DNA of 47,888 nt. Source: Tritrichomonas foetus (lineage: Eukaryota; Parabasalia; Tritrichomonadida; Tritrichomonadidae). The translations under genes were made by a program, and so were the position numbers. The notes beneath the pieces are model-generated. The model did not search any database. It was not told the DNA's origin and was given only the letters and a program-made list of their open reading frames with translations. Numbering within the stretch: the stretch's first letter is position 1; every line of letters begins with the position of its first letter. The DNA is taken from contig MLAK01000261.1 of the NCBI GenBank assembly GCA_001839685.1, forward strand, positions 78,865 to 126,752, written 5' to 3'. Below are positions 10,343 through 19,772 of the stretch, one piece after another.

Positions 10343-11830
10343 ATGAATCATCAGAGGCTCATCACCTTCAAAATCGATCCTAATCTGGACAGGATGTGGA
10401 AGGTTATTGGGTTCTCACAAATAGAGCGAACGAATGAAATACAGCGCCTCGAATCAATCTTATACACCGCATATCAAGGATTAATGAGCGAAACGAGCGA
10501 AACTCTCGAAGATTATCGTAACCAACTACGACAAGAACAAGAAGAATTTAAAAACATACAAAGGATTTATGGCGATACTAATTTTAAACTTCCGTCGAAT
10601 TCGAATTTATCTCTTCGCGATCAGCTTGCCAACACAAAAGACGCCTTAGACGATTTAAATCAATACTACGATGGACGCTTGAAAGAGTTCGATATTTTAT
10701 GCAACAGAATAAATCACTTATATGAACGACTTGGATTCGATGAAGAAGAAAAAGGTGAATTCGCTGAGGTTGGAAATTCAGATTTGACACTTGAACGATT
10801 GGATCGTTTCAAGAAACGAATTACAACATTGGATGAGAAGATCGCCCAAAGAGAGAATCTTTTTGTTTCGCTAGAAACCAGAATTTCATCTTTAATTGAT
10901 GAATTAAAAGAGGAATTAAATGAAGATGTGAGAGATATAATCGAAACGGAATCTATTACTGACCAAGCGCTCCAAATCATGGAAAGTGAAGAATACAGAT
11001 TAGAAGAACTCAAAAAACAGAGACAAGAAGAATCAGAAGAATTAATTAGTGAAATTCAGCATCTTTATAAGGTTTTCGCTGTTGATCCGAGCGACCAAAT
11101 AGACATTCAAACAGACTTATCTGAGAACACATTAAATAAACTTCGTGAAGAAGTAGATTTCTTGCATGAAAGTCGAGAAACTCGTGTCCCACAAGTTCTT
11201 AAAGGATTAAACAGAGAAATTCACAACATTTGTGAAGGACTCAAAATTCCTTTAAGAATGAGACCGCGTTATACAGGAAAAGATCCAGATGAAGAAATTT
11301 TGTTTTTAACAGAAAAATTAGATGATTTAAAGAAAGAACAAATTTTGATGCAGCCGATTATAAATGTTATAAGTCAAATTGAGGCTGCTAAAGATGTACT
11401 TCGATCAAATGCAAATAATACTACTGCTTTGAATTCCCGTGAAAGAGGAGCAACAAGAAGAATAATGGAAGATGAGAAGAATAAAAGAAAAGCACGCGAA
11501 GATCTACCTAAGCTTGAAAAGAAACTTCTTAAACTACTTCTCGAATTTAAAGAACAACATGGTTACGACTTTGAATTCAATGGCGTGAACTATAACAAGT
11601 CTTACGCCAATAATGTAGTTGATGATGTTGATGAAAATGGTAGAAGAACATTTAGAAGAAGAATAGATACTTCTGTTCCAGATATTGGAAAGCAACTTCT
11701 TATGCAGAAGATAAACGAGTCAGTGAACTTAGGAAATCCTCTAGATACATATAAGTCTAACACAAAGCGGACAAGAACAAGGCGCCAGCAAACGCTAATG
11801 AATTTGCAGTCCCGTTCTCCATTTTCTTGA
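10343..11830 (+). CDS. MAP65/ASE1/PRC1 microtubule-bundling protein
   Basis: This 495-residue protein is predicted from ATG 10343 (the preceding GTG is not needed). It is almost wholly coiled coil: heptads across about 25-140 and 160-340, with the family-type segments 'LRDQLANTKDALDDLNQYY', 'FDILCNRINHLYERLGF' and 'VPQVLKGLNREIHNICEGL'. It ends in a basic Arg/Lys-rich tail ('KSNTKRTRTRRQQTLMN'), which in MAP65/PRC1 binds the microtubule lattice. The family cross-links antiparallel microtubules in the spindle midzone or cytoskeletal arrays, so spindle or axostyle/pelta bundles are possible sites here. It lacks an obvious spectrin repeat signature that I can score by eye. The call rests on coiled-coil layout and motif resemblance. 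Confidence 0.7.
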   Translation: MNHQRLITFKIDPNLDRMWKVIGFSQIERTNEIQRLESILYTAYQGLMSETSETLEDYRNQLRQEQEEFKNIQRIYGDTNFKLPSNSNLSLRDQLANTKDALDDLNQYYDGRLKEFDILCNRINHLYERLGFDEEEKGEFAEVGNSDLTLERLDRFKKRITTLDEKIAQRENLFVSLETRISSLIDELKEELNEDVRDIIETESITDQALQIMESEEYRLEELKKQRQEESEELISEIQHLYKVFAVDPSDQIDIQTDLSENTLNKLREEVDFLHESRETRVPQVLKGLNREIHNICEGLKIPLRMRPRYTGKDPDEEILFLTEKLDDLKKEQILMQPIINVISQIEAAKDVLRSNANNTTALNSRERGATRRIMEDEKNKRKAREDLPKLEKKLLKLLLEFKEQHGYDFEFNGVNYNKSYANNVVDDVDENGRRTFRRRIDTSVPDIGKQLLMQKINESVNLGNPLDTYKSNTKRTRTRRQQTLMNLQSRSPFS

Positions 11831-12233
11831 TTGAATTATTTTATTAATCAGTAAAATTGCCAACAGAATATGAATAAAAATATATTTGTCACACTATTTC
11901 TTCAGATGTTTTCATTGTAGAACGAATATGTGTCAAGTGTGAATAAAAATATCATTAAAACCTCTTGGGAATCAGCATTTATCAATTTTAATAACACTAT
12001 TACAAATCCATTATAAGAGATACCAAAGTATAAAAACAGATACAAAGCCATAAAAAAGTGATCCATAGTAATATAAAAGAAATACTATGCCTGAATTGAT
12101 AATAGATTCGAAAAGTGTATTTCAACTTAAAGAATAGATCATATTTATAGAAGTAAACCAGGAGAAATCCTACTAATAAACACATAGGTATAAAAAATTT
12201 CAATAAATATATAAAATTCGAAAGAAATACTGT
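11831..12233. other. Intergenic between convergent genes
   Basis: This gap lies between the 3' ends of MAP65 and the phosphatase gene. A minus-strand hydrophobic ORF of about 67 codons exists but opens with TTG and has AT-rich, noise-like composition. I see nothing functional. Confidence 0.55.
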
Positions 12234-13220
12234 TTATGTGAAATAATAAGACATAATTGGAAGTTCATCCTTCTTTGGATCAACTCTGTCTTCCGATTTT
12301 TCAAAAACATTCAAGTAATACTTCCCATTTTCCATGAAATCATTATCATTTACGTGCAGGACAGATGCTTTGTTGCCAGATCTGTATGAATAATCAGGCG
12401 CCGACCAAACAGTGATGAGTCTCCAGTCTGGGGTGAAATCTGTATTTCCGAAGTATTTCTGGTATCCATCCATAGCGAGCTGGTGAGATCTGCAGACCAT
12501 TCTCAGTCTATTTATCCTGTTAAATGCTGTACACTGGTCACGCCCAAACAAGAAGCCAGCACCACGCGAGTTGTGGATGTAAGTTTTCACTCTTTCGTCA
12601 GGATCACTCCAGCAAAGGTCAGCGAATGGTCCATCATTTGGAATTTCATTTTGTCTGTCAATTAGCGAAATTCGCTCAATGAGAGGAAGCGAAGGTGATA
12701 TGCCGCCATGCACACAAAATATGTCGGCGTCAACAAGAGCGGCTAATGGAAGAAGGTCAAATGCATCATTACACATTGTCCATAAACCGCTGTGACCGTA
12801 ATTTGCCATAATTTCATTATAAAAACCGTAGGAATGCGAAATTTGACGAGATTCGTGATTGCCTCGAAGGAGAGAAACGTCGTACGGATGTTCGATTTTT
12901 AGGGTAACTAAATATAAGAAAGTGTTTAAGGAATGATAGCCGCGGTCAACGTAATCGCCCATAAATAAATATTTCTTATTCGTCCATTGCTGATTTTCAT
13001 CCATTCCTTTCGAAACTTTAAATAATTTGACAAGGTCGAATAATTGCCCGTGAATATCACCACAGATAATGATTGGCGAGGATAAAAGTAAAACATTGTT
13101 TTCGCGATTTAAAATATCGATCAATTTAAGAAGCAAGCGAGTAACTTTGTCTTCATTAATGACTTCGCATTTGTAAATACTCTCCCGAATTTCTGATAAA
13201 TTTAAATCTGATTCGCTCAT
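12234..13220 (-). CDS. PP2A/PP4/PP6-like Ser/Thr protein phosphatase catalytic subunit
   Basis: This 328-residue protein starts at ATG 13220. The two-metal PPP signature is complete: GDIHGQ (54-59), GDYVDRG (88-94), RGNHES (119-124), the 'HGG' histidine, 'RGAGFLFG', 'RSHQLAMDGY' and 'WSAPDYSYRSGN'. Spacing and length fit the PP2A/PP4/PP6 branch better than PP1 or PP2B. The C-terminus reads '...MSYYFT' instead of the conserved YFL, so the leucine methylated in PP2A-type enzymes is absent. An extra 'KDELPIMS' tail segment also differs from PP2A. It acts on phospho-Ser/Thr, and the regulatory partners are unknown. Codon use is relatively GC-rich. Confidence 0.9.
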   Translation of the reverse strand: MSESDLNLSEIRESIYKCEVINEDKVTRLLLKLIDILNRENNVLLLSSPIIICGDIHGQLFDLVKLFKVSKGMDENQQWTNKKYLFMGDYVDRGYHSLNTFLYLVTLKIEHPYDVSLLRGNHESRQISHSYGFYNEIMANYGHSGLWTMCNDAFDLLPLAALVDADIFCVHGGISPSLPLIERISLIDRQNEIPNDGPFADLCWSDPDERVKTYIHNSRGAGFLFGRDQCTAFNRINRLRMVCRSHQLAMDGYQKYFGNTDFTPDWRLITVWSAPDYSYRSGNKASVLHVNDNDFMENGKYYLNVFEKSEDRVDPKKDELPIMSYYFT

Positions 13221-13872
13221 TTCGTTTTATCAAATTTTTGACAAAAGAATACTAATTGACAAGACTCTGTTCTCAAAAACATGTGAAAATTACCATTTCT
13301 ATAAGGACATTTCTATGAGTTCACTCAAAAAATTCGTAGGATTATTCTATAGTTTACAGATATGAATAAAATGGAAATATTTCGTTACATTTTTAGGAGA
13401 ACTTTTTCTTGACAAGAGAAACTTTTCTCAGTTAAAATATCAACTGTAGTTTGTTTTTTATCATTTATGTGTCTTAATGATTCACCAGAAGCTCATAAAA
13501 CCAAGAATTGAATTCTCAGATAATCAATCAATTGATATTTAACCATCAAAATCATATTTGTATATTATTCCTTAAAGCAATAACAAAGTCTGTTTTTGAA
13601 CACACCAATAGGATATAATCGAAATACAATAATGTAATTCTATTGACTAACATTTGATGCTCTAATTGAAAAAGTGAAGAGTATCTCACTTTTTCAATGA
13701 CAAGAAGAAAAATTTCAATGACTTTGATGTGATAAATGCTCAAAAAATCAAAATCTAATGATAGCATTTTCCTTAATGTTTTAAAAGGGACAAATTCCAA
13801 AACAGTATTTCAAATTGTTATAAAATCAGAGATTTATTAAAAAAACGGAGTTAAATCAATTCATTAACTTCA
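13221..13872. other. Intergenic, AT-rich
   Basis: This is the upstream region of the phosphatase gene. An 82-codon minus-strand ORF at 13552-13800 has only a TTG start and no family resemblance, so I do not call it. No repeats or RNA genes were seen. Confidence 0.55.
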
Positions 13873-14997
13873 TTAATCCTTTGCTTTAGGCGATCCTTTC
13901 GGCGATCTTGTCTTCCTATCTGGCGATCCGTACTTTGCCTCGTACTGCTGGATCTTACTCATCTCATAATGAGCTGTCCTTGCAGGACGTGGATTCTTTG
14001 TTGGCGATCCAGATGGGGACCTTGTATTCTTCATACTGTCACGTGTCTTTGTTCTGCTTGCTGTTTCATCTTTCTGATTGGTTTCTTTGCTGCTTCCCTG
14101 CTGGCACCAAAATGCGCCGCGCTGGTCTAAATACAAAATTGCGTCTGCTACAACTTTGGCGATCTGCTCGTCCTCCTTCTTACTGTATTCGTCGTCATTT
14201 GCTGTATTCGTTACTTCTTCCTGAAGTTCTAAAAGATAATCGTAATCGAGTTGTAATTCGCCCAAAAATTGGCTTTTTTCAGCTGATGCACTCAGCGGAA
14301 CAACTTTTTCTGGAAGGAGTGCCGCAGTCTGTGCTAATTTCTGTTCATCAACTTGTGGTTGCTGCTGTTCGACTGATCGATCTTTTGATACCTGGACCAG
14401 GGCTTTCCTTGGCCTGCTAACTGCATAGTTTGGATTAGCCTGGAAAAGATTTTCGCCGTTAATCGAGTCTAAAATCGCGCTTTTACATTTTGTAATTCCA
14501 TCACGAAATGCTGACATATCTTTACGAATTGAAACGCCTCTCTGGAAGAAAACAAGTGCAAATTCGAATTCACCCATTGAAAAATAAGCCTCGGCTTTTG
14601 TAAGAATGGCTCGCGGATTATTTGGTTGGTCCTTTAAAACAAGATCGATGTCTTTAAGGGCATCTTCTGGCTGGCCAACTTGAATATAACAATTTGCACG
14701 ATCAATTAAGATATTCTGATCTTCTTTTTGCTTTTCCATTGCCAGAGTAAATGCATCAATGGCCCTCCGGTATTCTTTCGCTCTGTACAAAGTACCACCC
14801 TCTGAAACTAAAGCTTTGTATTCAAGATTTTGAGCCTCCTCACGCGTGATTGGCTTGCCTGATGATTTCTTTTTAACAACGACTTGTTCGCCGGTTTCTT
14901 CGTCGATCTTTGTAATTTCTTGGTCCTTGCCAAGGATTCGTCTGGCTGCTTCGAGCCTCATCCTAAAGGCTTGGTTTTCGCCTGGTGCACCAGTCAT
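13873..14997 (-). CDS. ODAD4: TPR protein, outer dynein arm docking complex subunit 4 (TTC25)-like
   Basis: This 374-residue protein starts at ATG 14997; the TTG one codon upstream is ignored. After about 65 residues come three TPR units (about 66-170): 'EGGTLYRAKEYRRAIDAF', 'DRANCYIQVGQPEDALKD' and 'TKAEAYFSMGEFEFALVF'. The stretch 'GEFEFALVFFQRG' followed by 'FRDGITKCKSAILDSI' is very like TTC25/ODAD4, which helps attach outer dynein arms to doublet microtubules. The last 60 residues are a basic S-P-rich tail ('RSPSGSPTKNPRP', 'RSPKGSPKAKD') of microtubule-binding type. The DM10 protein gene 8 kb away is also axonemal. The protein is shorter than vertebrate TTC25, which has further TPRs. 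Confidence 0.75.
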   Translation of the reverse strand: MTGAPGENQAFRMRLEAARRILGKDQEITKIDEETGEQVVVKKKSSGKPITREEAQNLEYKALVSEGGTLYRAKEYRRAIDAFTLAMEKQKEDQNILIDRANCYIQVGQPEDALKDIDLVLKDQPNNPRAILTKAEAYFSMGEFEFALVFFQRGVSIRKDMSAFRDGITKCKSAILDSINGENLFQANPNYAVSRPRKALVQVSKDRSVEQQQPQVDEQKLAQTAALLPEKVVPLSASAEKSQFLGELQLDYDYLLELQEEVTNTANDDEYSKKEDEQIAKVVADAILYLDQRGAFWCQQGSSKETNQKDETASRTKTRDSMKNTRSPSGSPTKNPRPARTAHYEMSKIQQYEAKYGSPDRKTRSPKGSPKAKD

Positions 14998-15450
14998 CAA
15001 AATTCAGATTAAATTGTAACGAATTTTCGACACTTTTTTCAGATAAACGTATGTTCGAATTCAAAATAATTGAATTGAAATAATTTCGTGATTTCTTTTA
15101 TTTCTGGAAGTAATATGTGGGACGTTTTAGGCATTAAAAAATATACATATTGTAAAATTTGGTTGATGATTTGCTTCAATATAATATTTATTGAAAATAT
15201 CGGAATACGAAAAATGTGATTTTTAGTTATATAAAAAAATGTATTAATTTTTTAATTCACTCTGTGATGTCTTTCAAGCTCATTCAAAAAAATGATATCA
15301 ATTATTTAATAATTTGGCCCAATTGAATGCCAAAGTGTGTTTGTTGAAAGAAATAAAGAAACAAATTAATAAGCAAGAGTTATCGACCAAAAAATATTTT
15401 TACTATACAAAATTAATTCGAAATTCGAAATCTTCACAAAATTCTTAAAG
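14998..15450. other. Intergenic, AT-rich
   Basis: This is the upstream region of the TTC25-like gene. No coding, repeat or RNA signal was recognised. Confidence 0.55.
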
Positions 15451-16038
15451 CTAAAATTTCCATTCATTGGACAAAATGCGCGTCAAGTATTTACTTGCAT
15501 CTTCAATTGAATGAAATTCGAATTGAGCCAACTCTTTCTGAATTTGTTCTTGGTATTCAATATCATCATTTTCGTCATTCTTCCACATAGGAGGAAGTGG
15601 ATCTTTTGTCATTTCTTTAGCTTTTGCCGGCTCAATTTCTGTGTATTCCATGTCGTCAATTGGAGTTTGAGAATTTTCAATTTCTTCGGCAATTGAGTTA
15701 TAAATTTGATTTGCTTCGCTTGATAAATTCAAATTGTCAAGTTTTCGATCTTCAATTTTCAAGGCTTCAACAATAATAGATTCAATTTTTAGGTGAATAG
15801 AATTTGCATGAAATTCGGGCTTCGGAAATACTGTTATGTATGGCGGTATATCATCTGAGTGTTTTATTCCTTGTAAAACGAGCGGAAGAAAAGGGTCTAG
15901 CAATTTTTCATTCCAATAAAAATCGAATAATCGAAAATCGATTGAAAATTCGCATGATAGATCAAAAACAGTCGTGCATTCATTGATATCGACGGTTTCC
16001 CATAAATTACTGCCTTGAAGAAGACGTATTTGGAACAT
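15451..16038 (-). CDS. Unknown protein, possible N-terminal ubiquitin-like fold
   Basis: The open frame extends to ATG 16110, but the extra 24 residues are Lys/Phe-rich and noise-like. I prefer the internal ATG at 16038 (195 residues; 'MFQIRLLQG'). Residues 1-75 alternate strands and a helix in a way that could be a ubiquitin-like beta-grasp ('FQIRLLQGSNLWETVDINE', then 'FDLSCEF', then 'DFYWNEKLLDPFLPLVLQGI'). The C-terminal half is acidic and helical, with 'DPLPPMWKND' and an aromatic end '...NEWKF'. I do not recognise the family. Composition is coding-like and the frame is long for this AT content. Confidence 0.55.
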   Translation of the reverse strand: MFQIRLLQGSNLWETVDINECTTVFDLSCEFSIDFRLFDFYWNEKLLDPFLPLVLQGIKHSDDIPPYITVFPKPEFHANSIHLKIESIIVEALKIEDRKLDNLNLSSEANQIYNSIAEEIENSQTPIDDMEYTEIEPAKAKEMTKDPLPPMWKNDENDDIEYQEQIQKELAQFEFHSIEDASKYLTRILSNEWKF

Positions 16039-16110
16039 TTTCGATTTCCGTTTTCGTTTCTGAGCTTTTCTAAATATAAAAAAGCAATTCAATACATATT
16101 TCTTTTTCAT

Positions 16111-16646
16111 GCATTCAAATGCATTTAATTTTTTTCACAAAATCTATTTGAATAAAATAATCTTGAGATTTTTATTTTACAAATTTTATCGTTTGCAAAT
16201 AAAGTGAATGTATGGTGCTCATGACTGGCTCTGGTTTCTATTGTTTCTCGATATTGATTCATTTAATTTTTCCTTGACATGATTTTGTTCATCGAATTTC
16301 ACTTTATCGCTTGTGTGAAACTAATTAAATGCGCATGATAAAGTAAAGATTTGTGCATATTACAATTTTTCTACTGTCATGGTCAATATCAGAAAGAGAA
16401 TAATAATTTTTTTAATCTTCACATTTCCCGACATAAAAAGCCTTTATATGTATATATTAGTGGTAAGCACCATATATTTATGCTTGGGCTTGGGCCCAAA
16501 CCAGTTTTTTCCAATATGAATATAAAACTTAGTTTTTCCTTTACATTTCTTTGATTCTTTCCTTTTCATTTCTTTCTATCATTTCATTCGATATTTAAAC
16601 TAACTGCTTAAATTTAACTTGATAAAATCTAAAAACTGTTTTGGGC
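16111..16646. other. Intergenic, AT-rich
   Basis: No gene is supported here. The segment at about 16418 (CTTCACATTTCCCGACATA) resembles one at about 27643 in another gap. A short self-complementary TTGGGCCCAA occurs near 16490. Confidence 0.5.
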
Positions 16647-16654
16647 GATTAAAT
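16647..16654. repeat. 8-bp target-site duplication, left copy
   Basis: GATTAAAT directly precedes the left inverted end at 16655 and is repeated at 17630-17637 directly after the right inverted end. Confidence 0.75.
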
Positions 16655-17629
16655 AGAAGTGTGCAACCAAACTTTCACCGACAGATCGTTCCCAAATTTT
16701 GACAGCTTCTTATATAGCAGTAGTATAATAAAATAAACCATACTTCGGGAAAATCTGTCTAGGAATTATCGAGAAACGAAATTTCATTCAAATTCATAAA
16801 TTTTTGTGAAGAAGTTAGGTCAAATAATTTCGCCATGCACATTTTTAAAAAATGTGTCAGTTTGAAAGAATTCCATACGTTTATTCTTACAAAAACTGGT
16901 AATTTATTCAATCATAAAACCTTTTAATTAAAAGATATTTCTTTATTCCGAAGGTATTGATTCTATATAACTATCTAAATATGCTTTTATTTTATCAAAG
17001 GCAATAAATATTCAATATATCCACACAATACTGATAATATCTAGAGATATCTGGAATATGAATTTTCACCTATATTTTTCACCATGCACATACTTTTGTG
17101 AGTAAAATACGTTAAGNAAATGATAAAAGNTTCATATTTCGGCCTCTCTTCAATAAGCGGCATACTTGCATCATCACTACTCACATCTGCACGCAAATAA
17201 ATCTTCTATTAGTGGTTTTGANCTTTGTCGAATCACCCATTTCTCGNGATGAATCATATCTCGAAAACGCCTAGAAATGTTTGGTGTTTTTATTCCATCA
17301 TCATAAAAAGCAAACAGAATTATTCTAGTACCAAAAATAACAAAAAAAGTTGTCGGTGAAATTTCGAGATTCAGATTTTTGTGACCAAATTTCCTCAATA
17401 AAATAAAATTATAACGTATATTTAATAAGCTCTCTTAATCAATAATTTATTCATTTTTGATGAATAATTCTCATCACCGAAAATTTTAGACAAGCTGCTT
17501 TTNNNGGANAATAGTATCCTAAATGCTCTTCTTAATTTATGAGTCTNATAAGATANTNTTGAATATTCATGAAAANATAACAGTCAGAAATTTCACTTTT
17601 TTTTAGTAAACGGTTGGCTGCACACTTCT
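16655..17629. mobile_element. 975-bp TIR element with 8-bp duplication, unassigned family
   Basis: The ends are inverted copies: both begin AGAAGTGTGC, then A(A/G)CCAA, and agree at about 20 of the first 24 positions, with weaker similarity continuing inward. The element is flanked by identical 8-bp GATTAAAT copies. No intact transposase is present. The longest interior frame (17177-17398, minus) contains undetermined bases and resembles nothing I know. The interior holds several Ns, as expected for a collapsed repeat in an assembly. An 8-bp duplication is compatible with hAT, P, Merlin or some Mutator-like elements. The terminal sequence does not settle it. Confidence 0.7.
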
Positions 17630-17637
17630 GATTAAAT
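17630..17637. repeat. 8-bp target-site duplication, right copy
   Basis: GATTAAAT is identical to 16647-16654 and abuts the right inverted end of the element. Confidence 0.75.
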
Positions 17638-17989
17638 GAAATTCAGTAAAAGGTCGATAAAAAGGATTGATAAAATACCATGAATATTGCTAGCATGTTT
17701 TGGATGAAGTAATCGCTAATGTATTGTTTTTGTGAATTCCTTGTTCTATGATCATGATGAAGGAGAAAGGAAAGCGTCTGTGATATTGCCGGATCTTGAG
17801 TAATATCTCAGATATTACTAAACAACAACACAAGTTCTTCTTCTCTCAAGAAATCACTTCTGATAATTATCAAAAGAATTCAACATCAAAGAAATGTTTC
17901 AGAACAACTTTATACTACCAGTTGGTAGTGAATTCATTTGAAGAATGAATCTCATACGATCGATAGAAACTATAAAATGATTATTCAGT

Positions 17990-18010
17990 AGCTTATTGAT
18001 TCAATAAGCT
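17990..18010. repeat. 21-base palindrome (10-bp arms)
   Basis: AGCTTATTGA is followed by a single base and then its exact reverse complement. The right half contains TTCAATAAGCT, which recurs as direct copies closer to the DnaJ gene. Confidence 0.7.
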
Positions 18011-18272
18011 CCCTTTTCCAAGTATGGAGGAAATACTACTCAATTAATAATTAAAATAAAGTTTGAGAAGCATGAAAAGATTGTTCATGTTTCAAAAAAA
18101 AGCAAATTTAATAATAATTCATCATTTTTTTTGAATTTATATTTATCATAACATACGTATAAATTACCAATAATACTATGAATACTATATATAGGAACAA
18201 TTTCTTTTTCTTTTGTTTTTTGCTTTTGACAATCAGATATTGGTATCCGAAATTCTTTCAGAATGCGCCACT

Positions 18273-18284
18273 ATTTCTAGAAAT
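18273..18284. promoter_or_regulatory. Heat-shock-element-like palindrome
   Basis: ATTTCTAGAAAT is a perfect 12-bp palindrome containing TTC-NN-GAA, the core of an HSE. A further GAA/TTC-rich stretch lies about 20 bases upstream (18249-18263). It is about 230 bases upstream of a DnaJ start. Function is inferred from similarity only. Confidence 0.25.
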
Positions 18285-18396
18285 GCTCAATTAACTTGAT
18301 TAGTTCTAAAATGAATTATTAATCTTAATCGAAATCTCTTCGACACTTGTCGTCCGCTAACGCACATTTGAATTTATATAATTTTTTTTGTCATTA

Positions 18397-18426
18397 TTCA
18401 ATAAGCTTAACAATATTCAATAGGCT
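18397..18426 (+). promoter_or_regulatory. Direct repeats TTCAATARGCT upstream of DnaJ
   Basis: TTCAATAAGCT at 18397 and TTCAATAGGCT at 18416 lie 19 bases apart, about 90-115 bases before the DnaJ ATG. The same 11-mer forms both arms of the palindrome at 17990-18010. Confidence 0.3.
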
Positions 18427-18512
18427 CTGATAAATTGATACATTTTTGAACTTTTTAAGATTAATGAAGAAACATAGACCAAATTTCAACAGAAAACATA
18501 TATTGGTGATTC

Positions 18513-19772
18513 ATGGTTGTTGACACGAAGCTTTATGATATTTTAGGTGTTAAGCCTGATGTAAGTGAGCGCGATTTAAAGAAGGCTTTCATGAGAAAGG
18601 CTCGCGAAGTTCATCCCGATAAAAACCAAGATGATCCAGACGCCACAGAAAAATTCCAAGCAGTTAACGAAGCTTACGAAATTCTAAAAGATCCATCGAA
18701 AAGATAAAAATACGATAAATTTGGAATCGAAGGACTTCGCGAAAATGAGGGAGCAGATTTCGACGATATTTTATCGCATTTGTTTGGCTTCCATCCAGAC
18801 GATACAAAACCACGAACGCGCGATATAGTTGAAAAAGTTAACATTTCCCTTGAAGATTCGTACAACGGCGTCGAAAAGAAAATAAATATTACGCGCCGTG
18901 TGGTTTGTCCAAAATGTCAGGGAAAAGGAACAAAAGATGGTAAGGAAGGTCGTAAGTGCAAAGATTGCAATGGACAGGGCCAAGTCATCATGTCGAATGG
19001 ATTATTCCAATCCATTGAAGAATGTCCAAAATGTCATGGACAAGGTGAATTTATTGATGAGGACGATCAATGCGAGCAATGCCATGGTGATCATCTCATT
19101 GAAGAACCAAAAGAAATCGACATCAGAATTGAAAGGGGTGCTGAACAAGGAGACAGAATAGTTTTCCAAGGGGCTGCTGATGAAATTCCTGATTTTGATA
19201 CAGGTGATGTTGTTATTGTGATTAAAGAAGAAGATCACGAAAGATTCCAAAGAAATCATCATCATCTTCTCTACAAAAAGACCCTCTCTCTTACAGAGGC
19301 TTTATATGGTGCTACTTTCGTCATTGAACATCTTGATGGAAGAAAGCTTTTAGTCAATACAAACACCCAAGAAACAATAAATCCAGGCACAGTCCAAATC
19401 ATCGAAAATGAAGGAATGCCAATGAAAGGAGACTCTTTCAAAAAAGGAAAACTTTTCATTGAATATGAAATTGAATTCCCATCAAAAGAAGAACTCACAC
19501 CAGAGTTCCAAAAAGAATTGTTCAAAATTGTTCCACCTGTTGACGAAACAAAAGGAATTGATCTCGAATCAGAAAACGTTCATAAAGTTGAACCACAAGA
19601 AGGATCAATAGAAGAGTTCGAAAGTGCAAAGAAAGCCAAAAAAGAAGCTAGGAGAGAAGCATACAGATCTGATGATGATGATGACGGTGATAATGATGAA
19701 GGATATGATGGTGATGAAGACGATTATGATGAAGATGATGGTCAAGGAGGACCAGGATGTCAACCGATGTAA
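18513..19772 (+). pseudogene. Type I DnaJ (Hsp40, Ydj1/DNAJA1-like) with one in-frame TAA
   Basis: The frame starts at ATG 18513 and runs 420 codons to TAA 19770, broken only by a TAA at codon 65 (18705-18707). The J domain has HPD at 34-36. The break falls in helix IV where relatives have KR-E/D-x-YD, and the next codons read on as 'KYDKFGIEGL'. All four zinc motifs follow (CPKCQGKG, CKDCNGQG, CPKCHGQG, CEQCHGDH), then the substrate-binding beta-domains, an acidic D/E tail and a C-terminal CQPM, a CaaX box predicting farnesylation as in Ydj1. Type I Hsp40s stimulate Hsp70 ATPase and hand over clients. GAA to TAA is one base, so a recent null allele, an assembly error or readthrough all remain possible. 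No other lesion is seen. Confidence 0.85.

Larger units (their letters stand above)
17638..18512. other. Long upstream region of the DnaJ gene
   Basis: No gene is supported. It holds adjacent stem-loop sequences at 17914-17953, a 21-base near-perfect palindrome at 17990-18010, two further TTCAATARGCT copies at 18397 and 18416, and a TTTCTAGAAA palindrome at 18274-18283. These are listed separately as possible control sites. Confidence 0.5.

Noticed and set aside
12000..12203. 67-codon hydrophobic minus-strand frame
   Set aside because: It has a TTG start, and its Phe/Tyr/Leu-rich composition is expected from random AT-rich DNA; no flanking signals.
13552..13800. 82-codon minus-strand frame between the phosphatase and TTC25-like genes
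   Set aside because: It opens with TTG, has AT-driven hydrophobic composition and no family resemblance.
13908..14420. 170-codon plus-strand frame
   Set aside because: It is antisense to the TTC25-like gene, which has clear TPR motifs.
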